NCBI GenBank assembly: GCA_003252105.1
Contig: QKDL01000010.1
Span: 19,105-83,104 of the forward strand
Reading direction: 5' to 3'
DNA length: 64,000 nucleotides
Origin: Arcobacter sp.
Lineage (GTDB): Bacteria; Campylobacterota; Campylobacteria; Campylobacterales; Arcobacteraceae
A model generated the notes under the pieces. The model was not told the DNA's origin. It worked only from the letters and a program-made list of their open reading frames with translations, and did not search any database. This document shows, in pieces, positions 9,086-17,848 of the stretch. The number at the start of each line of letters is the position of its first letter. Positions within the stretch are counted from its first letter, which is position 1. The position numbers and the translations under genes were made by a program.

Positions 9086-9721
9086 ATGAGTAAATTAAAA
9101 AATATTACAGATGAAATCATGAGTTTTGCAGAAGAAAATGATTTATTGTTTTCTAATGGGGCAAGTATACTATTTAGTATCTTGGTTGAAGATATAGAAA
9201 AAAAAGGCATAGTTAGAATCTCAAATTCTACACCAATTATCTCATATCCTAAATATAATAAAAAAACTATTCTGTTATATAATGATTATTATAAATCAGG
9301 TTTTGATAAAACAACATTAGTGCCTTCTGAATACTTTATATATATTTATGATTTGAATTTATTACTTATGAAAGAGGGTGCATCTCATAGATTAGCTGCT
9401 ATACATAGATATGTAAATGACAAGAATAACAATAAGTTAGAATTGGAAAGTAGCTTTTTAAGTCCAAGGAAAATTAATATTGAAGAATTAAAAAAGTATC
9501 AAATTAATAAAAAAAAGCAAAAGATATATTATTTTGATAAAAATAACAAAAAAATATTTATAGTAGATAATCTTTTTATATCTCTAATTATATTTCTCCA
9601 AAAAAAATATTTAAACAAAACTAATAATCTTTCTTATCTTGGATATTTAAAATTTAAGTATATATACAAAGAGAGTCAAGATTCATTTTCATTGGCACTT
9701 ATGAAGTTAAGAAACTATTAA
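9086..9721 (+). CDS. Unknown 211-residue protein
   Basis: The protein is lysine- and asparagine-rich and has no signal peptide; its one short hydrophobic run (LFISLIIFL, C-terminal half) is too short to call a membrane helix. A Gly-Ala-Ser-His-Arg segment (EGASHRLAAIHRYV) stands out near the middle, but I do not recognise a family. The ribosome site is weak (purine-rich AAGAAAAG). It follows a broken gene by 15 bases and is the last gene of the accessory region before the rpsU terminator. The low-complexity, very AT-rich coding sequence is typical of accessory DNA. Confidence 0.65.
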   Translation: MSKLKNITDEIMSFAEENDLLFSNGASILFSILVEDIEKKGIVRISNSTPIISYPKYNKKTILLYNDYYKSGFDKTTLVPSEYFIYIYDLNLLLMKEGASHRLAAIHRYVNDKNNNKLELESSFLSPRKINIEELKKYQINKKKQKIYYFDKNNKKIFIVDNLFISLIIFLQKKYLNKTNNLSYLGYLKFKYIYKESQDSFSLALMKLRNY

Positions 9722-9832
9722 TATGTATTTAAATAGTAATAAGAGAAGTCTTACTTATAACATAGATTTATTAATATTTTGAATTGGTTATACCGTTAGT
9801 TAACTTTTTGGATATTTCAATGTGAGTATAAA

Positions 9833-9860
9833 TAAAAAAAGCCCCGATAAAATCGAGGCT
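9833..9860 (-). terminator. Intrinsic terminator of rpsU
   Basis: On the minus strand the transcript reads AGCCTCGAT, a 3-base loop, ATCGGGGCT (one G-U pair), then seven T. It starts 20 bases past the rpsU stop codon, which is the expected place. Confidence 0.88.
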
Positions 9861-9880
9861 CTGGATAAAATAACGAATTA

Positions 9881-10093
9881 CTACAGTCTAGATTCGTATC
9901 TTCTAAGCATGTACAATCTTTTAAGCATTTTCTTTCTAGCGTTAATTTTTTGCTTCTTTCTTTTTTCAGTCATTGGCTCAAAAAATCTTCTAGCTCTAGT
10001 TTCAGTAACAATAAGATTTCTATCACATTGTTTCTTAAACCTTCTATATGCTTCGTCAAAAGATTCGTTATCTTTAACTTTAATGCCTGGCAC
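9881..10093 (-). CDS. rpsU: 30S ribosomal protein S21
   Basis: S21 binds the 30S subunit and helps base-pairing of the 16S 3' end with mRNA. The sequence has the family core [17 protein letters not shown] and the basic tail [17 protein letters not shown], typical of Campylobacterota. I set the start at the second GTG (bases 10093-10091), giving the 70-residue form beginning MPGIKV. A ribosome site (GAGGG) lies about 8 bases before it, on top of the more upstream GTG that would add three residues. A TATAAT promoter lies upstream and a clear terminator follows. It is divergent from moaC. Confidence 0.95.
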   Translation of the reverse strand: MPGIKVKDNESFDEAYRRFKKQCDRNLIVTETRARRFFEPMTEKRKKQKINARKKMLKRLYMLRRYESRL

Positions 10094-10128
10094 TAAAATC
10101 ACCCTCTTTCTTTTAAAATTTGAGCAGT

Positions 10129-10134
10129 ATTATA
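10129..10134 (-). promoter_or_regulatory. -10 element of the rpsU promoter
   Basis: On the minus strand the bases read TATAAT, about 35 bases before the rpsU start. The match is perfect, but there is no TG extension or obvious -35, so the call rests on position and consensus. Confidence 0.5.
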
Positions 10135-10173
10135 TTTAAAGTTTGCTTAATCCTAATTTAACTGTATTGAAGG

Positions 10174-10179
10174 TATAAT
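10174..10179 (+). promoter_or_regulatory. -10 element of the moaC promoter
   Basis: TATAAT lies 30 bases before the moaC GTG start, with an AAAGGA ribosome site between. It is divergent from the rpsU promoter about 40 bases away. Confidence 0.5.
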
Positions 10180-10208
10180 TATTACTATTAAGACTTTAAA
10201 GGATATTT

Positions 10209-10682
10209 GTGCAATTAACTCATTTAGATGAAAAAGATAGACCAAAAATGGTTGACGTATCAGATAAAAATGATACTAAAAGAGTTGCTGTTGCTTCTGG
10301 ATTGATTTCGATGTCACAAGAAGCATATAATGCAATTATTGAAAATAATACAAAAAAAGGTCCAGTTCTTCAAACAGCAGTTATTGCAGCAATTATGGCC
10401 ACGAAAAAAACTAGTGATTTAATTCCTATGTGCCATCCACTTCTTTTGACAGGTATCAATTGTGATATTGAAGAGCAACCTGAGTTAGCAGGATTTAAAC
10501 TAATTGTTACAGCTAAACTTAATGGACAAACAGGTGTTGAAATGGAAGCTCTTACAGGTGTATCAGTAGGTTTACTTACTATATATGATATGGTAAAAGC
10601 TATTGACAAATCAATGATAATTTCTCAAATTCAATTGGAAGAAAAAAGTGGTGGTAAAAGTGGAGATTTTAAAAGGAACTAA
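10209..10682 (+). CDS. moaC: Cyclic pyranopterin monophosphate synthase
   Basis: MoaC converts the MoaA product into cyclic pyranopterin monophosphate, the second step of molybdenum cofactor synthesis. The 157 residues are full length for the family and carry its signatures: PKMVDVSDK at the N terminus, [12 protein letters not shown] (substrate-binding MCHP), and [18 protein letters not shown] with the conserved acidic and Thr residues. The start is GTG, supported by AAAGGA upstream. It leads a run of four same-strand genes (DUF493, M15 and M14 peptidases) with gaps of about 5 bases. The others do not belong to the cofactor pathway. Confidence 0.95.
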   Translation: MQLTHLDEKDRPKMVDVSDKNDTKRVAVASGLISMSQEAYNAIIENNTKKGPVLQTAVIAAIMATKKTSDLIPMCHPLLLTGINCDIEEQPELAGFKLIVTAKLNGQTGVEMEALTGVSVGLLTIYDMVKAIDKSMIISQIQLEEKSGGKSGDFKRN

Positions 10683-10687
10683 AAAAT

Positions 10688-10951
10688 ATGATAGATTTAA
10701 GTAAAGAAAAACTTCAATTAGATTATCCATGTAATTGGAAATATAAAATTGTAATATTGGAAACTACATCTGTAAAAACTGTGACAAAAGAAGTTTTTTC
10801 TGATAGACCTCATAGTGTAAAAGAATCAAATGTAAGTAAAAAGGGTAAGTTCAAAAGTTATACAATAGAACTTATTGTTGATAATGAAGATGATAGAAAA
10901 GAGTTATACTCTTTGTTAGGTAAACATTCTGAAATAAAGATGGTATTATAA
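10688..10951 (+). CDS. DUF493 (YbeD-like) protein
   Basis: This small protein of 87 residues has the DUF493 pattern: a beta strand with YPCNWKYKIV, a central basic linker rich in Ser and Lys, and a second strand YTIELIVDNEDDRKELY ending in a helix. The fold resembles ACT-type regulatory domains; the family's role is not settled (E. coli YbeD is near lipoate genes). It starts 5 bases after moaC and ends 6 bases before the M15 peptidase gene, so it is co-transcribed. Confidence 0.85.
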   Translation: MIDLSKEKLQLDYPCNWKYKIVILETTSVKTVTKEVFSDRPHSVKESNVSKKGKFKSYTIELIVDNEDDRKELYSLLGKHSEIKMVL

Positions 10952-10957
10952 AAATAT

Positions 10958-11854
10958 ATGAAAAGAAGAGATTTTTTTAGATATTTAGTTTTATTTAACA
11001 GTATCATCCTTTCACAAAAGATGCATGCTTCTTCTCAAGAAGACAATATTTTTGATTTTTTTAAAAATATATTTAAAGAAGAAAAAGCAATCAATAAAAT
11101 TGATGAAATACAAAATACTCAAAATAATGCATTTATTGAAGAGATTGTTGATAATGTACATGAAGAAAAATATATAAGTCCATACAAAGAGATATATTTA
11201 GATACAAAATATGAAAAAATTTTAGTTTCTACTCAAAATAAATTAAATAAAATACAAAGTCATGTTGGGTATGGAAATTTTAATATAATAAGTTTTGATG
11301 AGATATTAACTCTTTCAAAACAAAATACTTTTATAAAACCTTTTAGTAAAGAAGAATTAGAGTTTTTGGAATATATTTTTTATTATGACCCTGAATATCA
11401 TGGTTTTTATGGTGAAAGAATTTCCAAAAGTATAACAGAAACAATCGATAAAAGAAGGATAATAAAAGTACCTCATACTGGACATTATCTATTTAAAGAT
11501 GGACCTTATCAGACCTATTTAAGAATGTGTGATGATATTGGAAGTTCTTTAGTTTTGACTTCAGGAATAAGAAGCATAGTAAAACAAACAAAACTATTTT
11601 TAGATAAGTTAGAAAGAGAGAATGGAAATTTATCTATATGTTCTAAATCTATAGCCCCTCCTGCATTTACATATCATACTATCTCAGATTTTGATGTTGG
11701 GAAAAAAGGGTTTGGATATGCAAATTTTACATCAGAGTTTGCTCTTACAGAAGAGTTTTTCCAAATGAAAAAATTAGATTATATTGATATTAGATATACA
11801 GTAAAAAATTTAGATGGAGTTAGGTATGAGCCTTGGCATGTTAAGATTATTTAA
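10958..11854 (+). CDS. M15-family (VanY-like) D-alanyl-D-alanine carboxypeptidase
   Basis: This 298-residue exported protein starts with MKRRDFFRYLVLFNSIILSQ. The double-Arg followed by FF and a hydrophobic run resembles a weak Tat signal (RRDFF). A charged linker follows, and then the M15 catalytic domain. The latter has TSGIRS near residue 200, the zinc motif YHTISDFDVG near 238-247 (His and Asp ligands), and EPWHV near the C terminus (catalytic Glu and third ligand). It is expected to trim peptidoglycan peptides in the periplasm. The end overlaps the M14 carboxypeptidase start, so two cell-wall peptidases are translationally coupled. Confidence 0.82.
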   Translation: MKRRDFFRYLVLFNSIILSQKMHASSQEDNIFDFFKNIFKEEKAINKIDEIQNTQNNAFIEEIVDNVHEEKYISPYKEIYLDTKYEKILVSTQNKLNKIQSHVGYGNFNIISFDEILTLSKQNTFIKPFSKEELEFLEYIFYYDPEYHGFYGERISKSITETIDKRRIIKVPHTGHYLFKDGPYQTYLRMCDDIGSSLVLTSGIRSIVKQTKLFLDKLERENGNLSICSKSIAPPAFTYHTISDFDVGKKGFGYANFTSEFALTEEFFQMKKLDYIDIRYTVKNLDGVRYEPWHVKII

Positions 11855-13226
11855 AATTTTTATTTATTTAAGTTTATTTATTACTTTATTAAATGCACAA
11901 AAAATAAATGAAAGTGATAATCATTTAAAAGATTTTGATTTTATTAAAAAAGGCTTTGAAAGTGATAATACACTTCTTGTAATTGGTGGAATTCAAGGTG
12001 ATGAACCAGGTGGATTTATGGCTGCTTCTTTATTGGCAACACATTATGAGATAAAAAAAGGTTCTGTTTGGGTTATCCCTAATTTAAACTTTTATTCAAT
12101 AATAAAAAGATCTCGTGGACCATATGGTGATATGAATAGAAAATTTGCTTATATTGAAACCCATGATCCTGATTATAAATCTATAACAAGAATTAAAAAC
12201 TATATTACTGATGAAAATGTGAAATTAATTTTAAATCTGCATGATGGAAGTGGTTATTATAGAAAAGAGCATGTAGATTGGCTTCATTCTCCAGATAGGT
12301 GGGGACAAAGTTCTATAATAGATCAAAAAAATTTAGATATAAAAAAGTATGGAAATTTAGAAGAGATTTCTTCTGAAGTATGTGAATATATCAATAGTTA
12401 TCTTATAAGAGAAAAAGATTTTTATACTATAAAAAATACAGAAACAAGGCTTGGTGATAAAGAGATGGAAAAAAGCCTTACTTATTTTGCCATAAATAAT
12501 GGTAAGGCAGCATTTGCAAATGAGGCAAGTAAATCTTTACTTTTACATGAAAGGGTTTATTATCATCTCTTAGCATTAGAAAAATATATGCAAATTATGG
12601 ATATAAAATATGAACGTAAATTTGATTTAGAACCTTTATCTATAAAAGATGTGATAGATAATGATATCTATATCTCTTTTTATGACAATAAAATACAACT
12701 TCCATTAAGTGAAGTAAGAAGTATATTAAATTATTTTCCTATAAAAAAAGATGGAAGTTTACAATTTAATGTGTCAAATCCATTAATGACTGTGGTAAAA
12801 GAAGAAGAACATTATGTAATCCATTATGGTAATAGAGAGATTGCAAGATTAAGCCCTGATTATATGGATATAATAGAAAAAGAAGATTCTATTAATTTGG
12901 AAGTTGATGGGGAAAATAAAACGGTACAATTTGGTTCAATTGTTAATGTAAATGATAATTTTATGATTACTTCTATGGAAAATATTAGAGTTAATGTTAT
13001 AGGTTTTGTTAAAAAAGGTGCAAAAGATGAGGCTGGAATAAAAATAGAAAAATCTGATATTTTACAAAGATATTCAATAGATAAAAGTGGAAATATTTTT
13101 AGAATAGAGTTTTATAAAAACGATAAATTTACAGGGATGATTTTAATAAACTTTGATAAGGAATTTGACTATGAAAACTTATCAAAGATTATGAATAATT
13201 CAACTAAAAAAGAGCTATCTTTGTAG
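11826..13226 (+). CDS. pgp1: M14 peptidoglycan DL-carboxypeptidase (Pgp1/Csd4 type)
   Basis: In Campylobacter and Helicobacter this enzyme (Pgp1/Csd4) cuts tripeptide to dipeptide in murein and is needed for helical cell shape. Family signs are GGIQGDEPGG near residue 52 (zinc ligands His/Gln and Glu), LNLHDGSGYY near 136, and the catalytic Glu in AFANEASKS. C-terminal beta domains follow the enzyme part. I chose the ATG at 11826 because GGAG lies 6 bases before it; an ATG at 11814 is inside that site and extends the signal peptide unnaturally. The N terminus (LRLFKIFIYLSLFITLLNA) is a signal peptide. It overlaps the M15 gene by 29 bases. Confidence 0.88.
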   Translation: MSLGMLRLFKIFIYLSLFITLLNAQKINESDNHLKDFDFIKKGFESDNTLLVIGGIQGDEPGGFMAASLLATHYEIKKGSVWVIPNLNFYSIIKRSRGPYGDMNRKFAYIETHDPDYKSITRIKNYITDENVKLILNLHDGSGYYRKEHVDWLHSPDRWGQSSIIDQKNLDIKKYGNLEEISSEVCEYINSYLIREKDFYTIKNTETRLGDKEMEKSLTYFAINNGKAAFANEASKSLLLHERVYYHLLALEKYMQIMDIKYERKFDLEPLSIKDVIDNDIYISFYDNKIQLPLSEVRSILNYFPIKKDGSLQFNVSNPLMTVVKEEEHYVIHYGNREIARLSPDYMDIIEKEDSINLEVDGENKTVQFGSIVNVNDNFMITSMENIRVNVIGFVKKGAKDEAGIKIEKSDILQRYSIDKSGNIFRIEFYKNDKFTGMILINFDKEFDYENLSKIMNNSTKKELSL

Positions 13227-13251
13227 ATTAGATATCTACAAGCTCTTTTTT
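13206..13251. terminator. Bidirectional intrinsic terminator
   Basis: An inverted repeat has outer arms AAAAAAGAGCT and AGCTCTTTTTT and an inner perfect arm pair TGTAGAT/ATCTACA, giving T tracts on both strands. The stop codons of the two convergent genes (13226 and 13228) lie inside the hairpin. Confidence 0.85.
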
Positions 13252-13488
13252 AAATAATTCTTGATTTAACTTTTTACAACAGTTATTGTAAAGTTCTTCA
13301 ACTCTTTGTTCATCTGTTTTTATATGTGTAGCAATTGTTTTTTTGTCAACTCCACACTCAATGCCAGTGAATACTTTTAATTCTTTTTTTGTAAATTTTC
13401 TTTTTAAAACCTCTTTTAACTCTTCTTCACTTTTTAAAGTTCCAACAAGTTTTTCAATATGGTTTGTTAATGATTGTGTATAGTTCAT
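13228..13488 (-). CDS. Small HTH-like protein of unknown role
   Basis: This 86-residue protein has an all-helical look. The segment FTKKELKVFTGIECGVDKK followed by IATHIKTDEQRVEELYNNC resembles a sigma-70 region 4 or LuxR-type HTH, where a helix detects a DNA site, but the similarity is weak. It starts 1 base after surE ends, so it is the last gene of the lpxH-like/patatin/dnaE/surE run. The function is not known to me. Confidence 0.7.
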   Translation of the reverse strand: MNYTQSLTNHIEKLVGTLKSEEELKEVLKRKFTKKELKVFTGIECGVDKKTIATHIKTDEQRVEELYNNCCKKLNQELFKKELVDI

Positions 13489-13489
13489 T

Positions 13490-14278
13490 TTATTTTTGTA
13501 TCCAGTTTTCTAATTTTTTTATATCATCATATGCTGTTAAGTCAAGCATTACAGGTGTGATTGAAACATAATTTGCTTTTATTGCTTCAAAGTCACAATC
13601 TTTATTTGTGCTTTCTTGCCAAATTAGTGGATGTAAACCTATCCAATAATACTCTTCACCTCTAGGATTAAAGTGTCTATGGGTATCATTTCCATATTCT
13701 CTGTATCCAGCTTTTGTTATTTTAATCCCTTTACACTCCGTTGGAGTTATTGGGGGAATATTTATATTTAAAAATCTTCTTTGTCCCAAAGGAAATTTAT
13801 CTTCTAGAATCAAAGATACAATTTTAGTAATAGTTTCCTTAGCCAAAGCAAAATCCCAGCTACTATTTATATCTTGACATTTATCTTTACATACTTGTGA
13901 AATAGCTATAGAGGGAACACCTTGAAGTACCGCTTCCATTGCAGCAGCAGCTGTTCCACTATAAGTGATATCCTCACCCATATTTGCTCCAATGTTTATC
14001 CCACTTATAACTAAATCGGGCCTAAATCCCTCTTTGAATAGATTATTTAATGAGATAAATACACAATCTGTTGGTGTGCCATCATCAATCTTATAATAAT
14101 CATCATCAACATTTACAAGTCTTAAAGGTCTATCAAGAGTCAAAGAGTGCCCACATGCAGATTTATTTTTTGCAGGAGCTACAACTATTATTTTAGCAAT
14201 TGGTTTTAACACTTCTATTAAAGCTTTTAAACCAATAGCCTCAAAACCATCATCATTTGTTAAAAGTATTTGTTTCAT
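13490..14278 (-). CDS. surE: 5'/3'-nucleotidase SurE
   Basis: SurE removes phosphate from nucleoside 5'- and 3'-monophosphates in the cytoplasm and needs a divalent metal. The metal-binding start LLTNDDGFEA is present, followed by the Asn-containing motif in VVAPAKNKSACGHSLT, then DGTPTDCV and SGINIGANMGEDITYSGT, all family signatures. The length (262) is normal. Its start codon overlaps the dnaE stop by 4 bases. Confidence 0.96.
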   Translation of the reverse strand: MKQILLTNDDGFEAIGLKALIEVLKPIAKIIVVAPAKNKSACGHSLTLDRPLRLVNVDDDYYKIDDGTPTDCVFISLNNLFKEGFRPDLVISGINIGANMGEDITYSGTAAAAMEAVLQGVPSIAISQVCKDKCQDINSSWDFALAKETITKIVSLILEDKFPLGQRRFLNINIPPITPTECKGIKITKAGYREYGNDTHRHFNPRGEEYYWIGLHPLIWQESTNKDCDFEAIKANYVSITPVMLDLTAYDDIKKLENWIQK

Positions 14279-17200
14279 GCTACTACATAAGCTCCTTGAA
14301 TTTGTTCAATTCTCTCTTCTACTACATTTGAGACTTTAAATCCTGTATCAAGTTCAATATCTCCTAGTTTTGATTTAACTAAAATTTTTAGTTCCCTTTT
14401 CCCTTGGTTATTTGCTACCAAATCAAAAAGTTTGTACATCAATTCATCATTGTCGTTAAATGGTAAGGCTATTGTTATTGGTGGTTCTTGTTTTTCTACA
14501 TGTTTTGTTTTTACTTTGTCTTTTTGTGCATCTTTTAATGATTCAAGTTTTAAAAGGTTTAATCTTGTAAAATCTCCATCTTTTGTAACTCTTACTTTAA
14601 AAGCCAACGGCTCATTTAAATCAAAATCATCTTCAAGCTCTTTTAGTCTATTTTCAAAAAGCATAAGTTCAATATTTCCATGTAAATCTAGGATATTTGC
14701 AATACCAAATTTATTACCTTTTTTAGAAATTTTTTCAGTTATCTCTTCAATTTTTCCTACAAGTAGAGCTTGCGAACCATCAGCAATATCTTCAAGTTCT
14801 GAACTTAATGTACAATTGATTTTTTCAATCTCATCTCTATATCCATCAAGCGGGTGACCTGATACATAAAATCCAAGGGATGCTTTTTCAAACTCTAAAA
14901 TCTCTTTTGGTTGAAACTCTTCAAGATTTTCTAGTTCTATTTCAACTCTCATCATCTCTTCATCTTCACCAAATAAAGAAGAGGTAGTTTGTTTTTTTAA
15001 TTGCATTGCCTTACCAACAGTATCACCAATCACTTCAATTTGTTCAAGTAATGCTTTTCTACTATAAGCAAAGCAATCCAAAGCACCAGCTTTGATTAGT
15101 GATTCAATTACTCTTTTATTTACTTTACTTCCATCAATTCTTGAGATAAAATCACTTAAGTCTTTAAAGTCTCCATTTTTTCTTCTCTCATTTAAAATAG
15201 AATTAATAGCTACATCTCCAGCACCTTTGATGGCACCCATACCAAACATAACTACTTCTTTATCATCAATTTTTGTTGCTGAGAAAACAAGGTCAGATTT
15301 ATTTATATCAGGAGGAAATAGATCTATTCCTAATCTTTTTACTTCATCAACATATTTTACAACTTTATCTGTATTATCTTTCTCAAGTGTTAGTAAAGCT
15401 GCCATAAACTCTGTAGGATAATATTTTTTCAAGAAACTTGTATAGAATGTTACAAGTCCATAGGCTGCTGAGTGAGATTTGTTAAAACCGTATCCGGCAA
15501 ATTTAACAATCAGGTCGAAAAGCTCTTCACAATGCTCTTTTACATAACCTTTTTTTACTCCACCTTCTGCAAATTCACCTTTTAGTCTATCCATCTCTTC
15601 TTTAATTTTTTTACCCATAGCCCGTCTAACTAAGTCGGCACCACCAAGTGAAAAACCACCAATAGTTTGTACAATTTGCATAACTTGCTCTTGGTAAACA
15701 ATAACCCCATAAGTTGGTTCAAGTATTGGTTTTAAAGGTTCTACAAATTCATCATAGAAGTATGAAATTTCGGCACGTCCATGTTTTCTATCGATAAAGT
15801 CATCAAGCATCCCTGATTCCATTGGCCCTGGTCTATAAAGAGCTAGCATCGCAATAATATCTTCAAAACCAGATGGCTTAAGTCTTTTTGCTAAATCTTG
15901 CATACCAGCAGATTCTATCTGGAATAATCCAATTGTATTTCCTGATTGGATCAATTCATAAACACCTTTATCATCTACATCTTCTAAGATAAAGTTGATT
16001 CTTTTTCCATGTCTTTTTTCTACAAGTTTATTTGCTTCTTCAATAACTGTTAGGGTCTTAAGACCCAAGAAGTCGAATTTAATTAAGTCAACATCTTCAA
16101 CATATTTACCATTGTATTGGGTTGCCAGTGTATCTAATCCACTTGGCTTAAATAAAGGTGTTTTTTTCCATAAAGGTTCATTTGAGATAACAACACCTGC
16201 TGCATGGGTACCAGCATTTCTATTTAATCCTTCAAGTGCCAAAGCAAATTCCCATACCCTTTTTGCTTGTGGGTCAGTATCACACAACTCTTTTATTTTT
16301 GGTTCTTTTTCATAAGAACTTGTAAGGTTAATTCCTAATTCATCAGGGATAAGTTTTGCCATTGCATCAGCTTTTGAATAAGGCATATCTAAAACTCTGG
16401 CAACATCTCTAATAACCCCTTTTGCAAGAAGTTTACCAAAAGTGATAATCTGTGCCACGTTTGAACGACCATATTGTTGAACAACATAATCAATAATCTC
16501 ACCCCTTCTACTTTGACAGAAGTCCATATCAATATCGGGCATCGATACCCTTTCTGGATTTAGGAATCTCTCAAAAAGTAAACCATAAGGCATAGGGTCA
16601 ATATCTGTAATAAATAAACAATATGCAACTAAACTACCAGCAGCAGAACCCCTTCCAGGTCCTACTGGTATTTTCATCTGTTTTGCAACAATTACGAAAT
16701 CCCAAACGATTAACATATATCCTGGGAATTTCATATTATTGATAATAGTTATCTCTGTTTCAAGTCTTTGTCTGTACTCTTCATGTTTCTCTTTTGGAAC
16801 TATTTCAAGTCTTTTTTCTAGCCCTTCTCTACATTTAAATTCAAATAGAGCAATATCATTTTCTAAAGAGTATTCCTCTTCTGGTTTAGGAATTTCAAGA
16901 TTTACTTCTGTTAATTTTTGTCTTGTAAATTTGAAGTTTGGAGGAGTTGGATTTCCTAGTTTTATCTCCAAATTACATTTATCTGCTATCTCTTGTGTAG
17001 CTGCAATTGCTTCTGGCATATCAGCATATAATTTTGAGATTTGTTCAGGAGATTTTAGATAGAACTCATGAACAGAGTGTCTAAGTCTGTTGGGATCATC
17101 ATAAAGTTTATTCATAGCAATACACATAAAAGCTTCATGTGCATCAGCATCTTTTTGCTCTAGATAGTGTGTATCATTTGTTGCAACTATTTTGATGCCT

Positions 17201-17820
17201 GTTTCTTTTGATATCTTTAAAATCATATCATCCACAAAAAGTTGATCTGCAATTCCGTGCCTCATTATCTCTAAATAAAAGTCATCACCAAATATCTCTT
17301 TGTATTCTAAGGCTATCTCTTTTGCTCTTTCATACCCTTTTGCACCAAATTTAACATTTCTTTCATTGTTTGTATTTAGGTGCCAGTTTATTTCTCCTTG
17401 CAAACAAGCTGCACTACAAACTAATCCTTCTGAATTTTCTCTAAGAAGTTTTTTATTGATACGAGGGTAATAGTAAAAACCATTCATATATGCTTGGCTA
17501 GATAGATACATAAGGTTTTTATATCCAACTTCATTTTTAGCATAAAGGCATAAGTGAAATCTTTGTTTTGTAGTTTTATCATCTAATTCTTCTGAGTTGT
17601 GAATATATGCTTCCATCCCAATGATTGGTTTTATCCCTTCAGCCTTCATTGTAGTATAGAAGGTGATTGTTCCAAACATATTCCCATGGTCTGTCATGGC
17701 AACACTTTTCATGCCCATTTTTTTGACTTTTTTTGCTAAGTCTTTTATCTTATTGGCACCATCTAAAAGTGAATATTCTGTATGTAAATGTAAATGTGTA
17801 AATTCTGGTATTTGTGACAT
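14275..17820 (-). CDS. dnaE: DNA polymerase III alpha subunit
   Basis: DnaE is the main replicative polymerase. At 1181 residues it is full length. The N-terminal PHP domain shows HLHLHTEYSLLDG and MTDHGNMFG. The C-family polymerase core has GPGRGSAAGSLVAYCLF and the catalytic acidic triplet region PDIDMDFC. A helix-hairpin-helix region and a C-terminal OB domain (LLVGKIEEI and following) come after. The start ATG is preceded by a 28-base gap from the patatin gene. It overlaps surE by 4 bases downstream. The chromosomal position among metabolic genes is common in this phylum. Confidence 0.98.
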   Translation of the reverse strand: MSQIPEFTHLHLHTEYSLLDGANKIKDLAKKVKKMGMKSVAMTDHGNMFGTITFYTTMKAEGIKPIIGMEAYIHNSEELDDKTTKQRFHLCLYAKNEVGYKNLMYLSSQAYMNGFYYYPRINKKLLRENSEGLVCSAACLQGEINWHLNTNNERNVKFGAKGYERAKEIALEYKEIFGDDFYLEIMRHGIADQLFVDDMILKISKETGIKIVATNDTHYLEQKDADAHEAFMCIAMNKLYDDPNRLRHSVHEFYLKSPEQISKLYADMPEAIAATQEIADKCNLEIKLGNPTPPNFKFTRQKLTEVNLEIPKPEEEYSLENDIALFEFKCREGLEKRLEIVPKEKHEEYRQRLETEITIINNMKFPGYMLIVWDFVIVAKQMKIPVGPGRGSAAGSLVAYCLFITDIDPMPYGLLFERFLNPERVSMPDIDMDFCQSRRGEIIDYVVQQYGRSNVAQIITFGKLLAKGVIRDVARVLDMPYSKADAMAKLIPDELGINLTSSYEKEPKIKELCDTDPQAKRVWEFALALEGLNRNAGTHAAGVVISNEPLWKKTPLFKPSGLDTLATQYNGKYVEDVDLIKFDFLGLKTLTVIEEANKLVEKRHGKRINFILEDVDDKGVYELIQSGNTIGLFQIESAGMQDLAKRLKPSGFEDIIAMLALYRPGPMESGMLDDFIDRKHGRAEISYFYDEFVEPLKPILEPTYGVIVYQEQVMQIVQTIGGFSLGGADLVRRAMGKKIKEEMDRLKGEFAEGGVKKGYVKEHCEELFDLIVKFAGYGFNKSHSAAYGLVTFYTSFLKKYYPTEFMAALLTLEKDNTDKVVKYVDEVKRLGIDLFPPDINKSDLVFSATKIDDKEVVMFGMGAIKGAGDVAINSILNERRKNGDFKDLSDFISRIDGSKVNKRVIESLIKAGALDCFAYSRKALLEQIEVIGDTVGKAMQLKKQTTSSLFGEDEEMMRVEIELENLEEFQPKEILEFEKASLGFYVSGHPLDGYRDEIEKINCTLSSELEDIADGSQALLVGKIEEITEKISKKGNKFGIANILDLHGNIELMLFENRLKELEDDFDLNEPLAFKVRVTKDGDFTRLNLLKLESLKDAQKDKVKTKHVEKQEPPITIALPFNDNDELMYKLFDLVANNQGKRELKILVKSKLGDIELDTGFKVSNVVEERIEQIQGAYVVA

Positions 17821-17848
17821 GACTAAAACTTTTTTATTGTGATTTTAG

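Noticed and set aside
9822..10139. Plus-strand frame of 105 codons over rpsU
   Set aside because: It is antisense to the clear S21 gene and runs through its terminator; the product is an unlikely hydrophobic mixture.
11814..11825. Upstream ATG for pgp1
   Set aside because: It overlaps the GGAG site that fits the ATG at 11826.
14432..17062. Several plus-strand frames of about 100-140 codons
   Set aside because: All lie antisense to dnaE, are Ser/Phe-rich and mirror its codon pattern.
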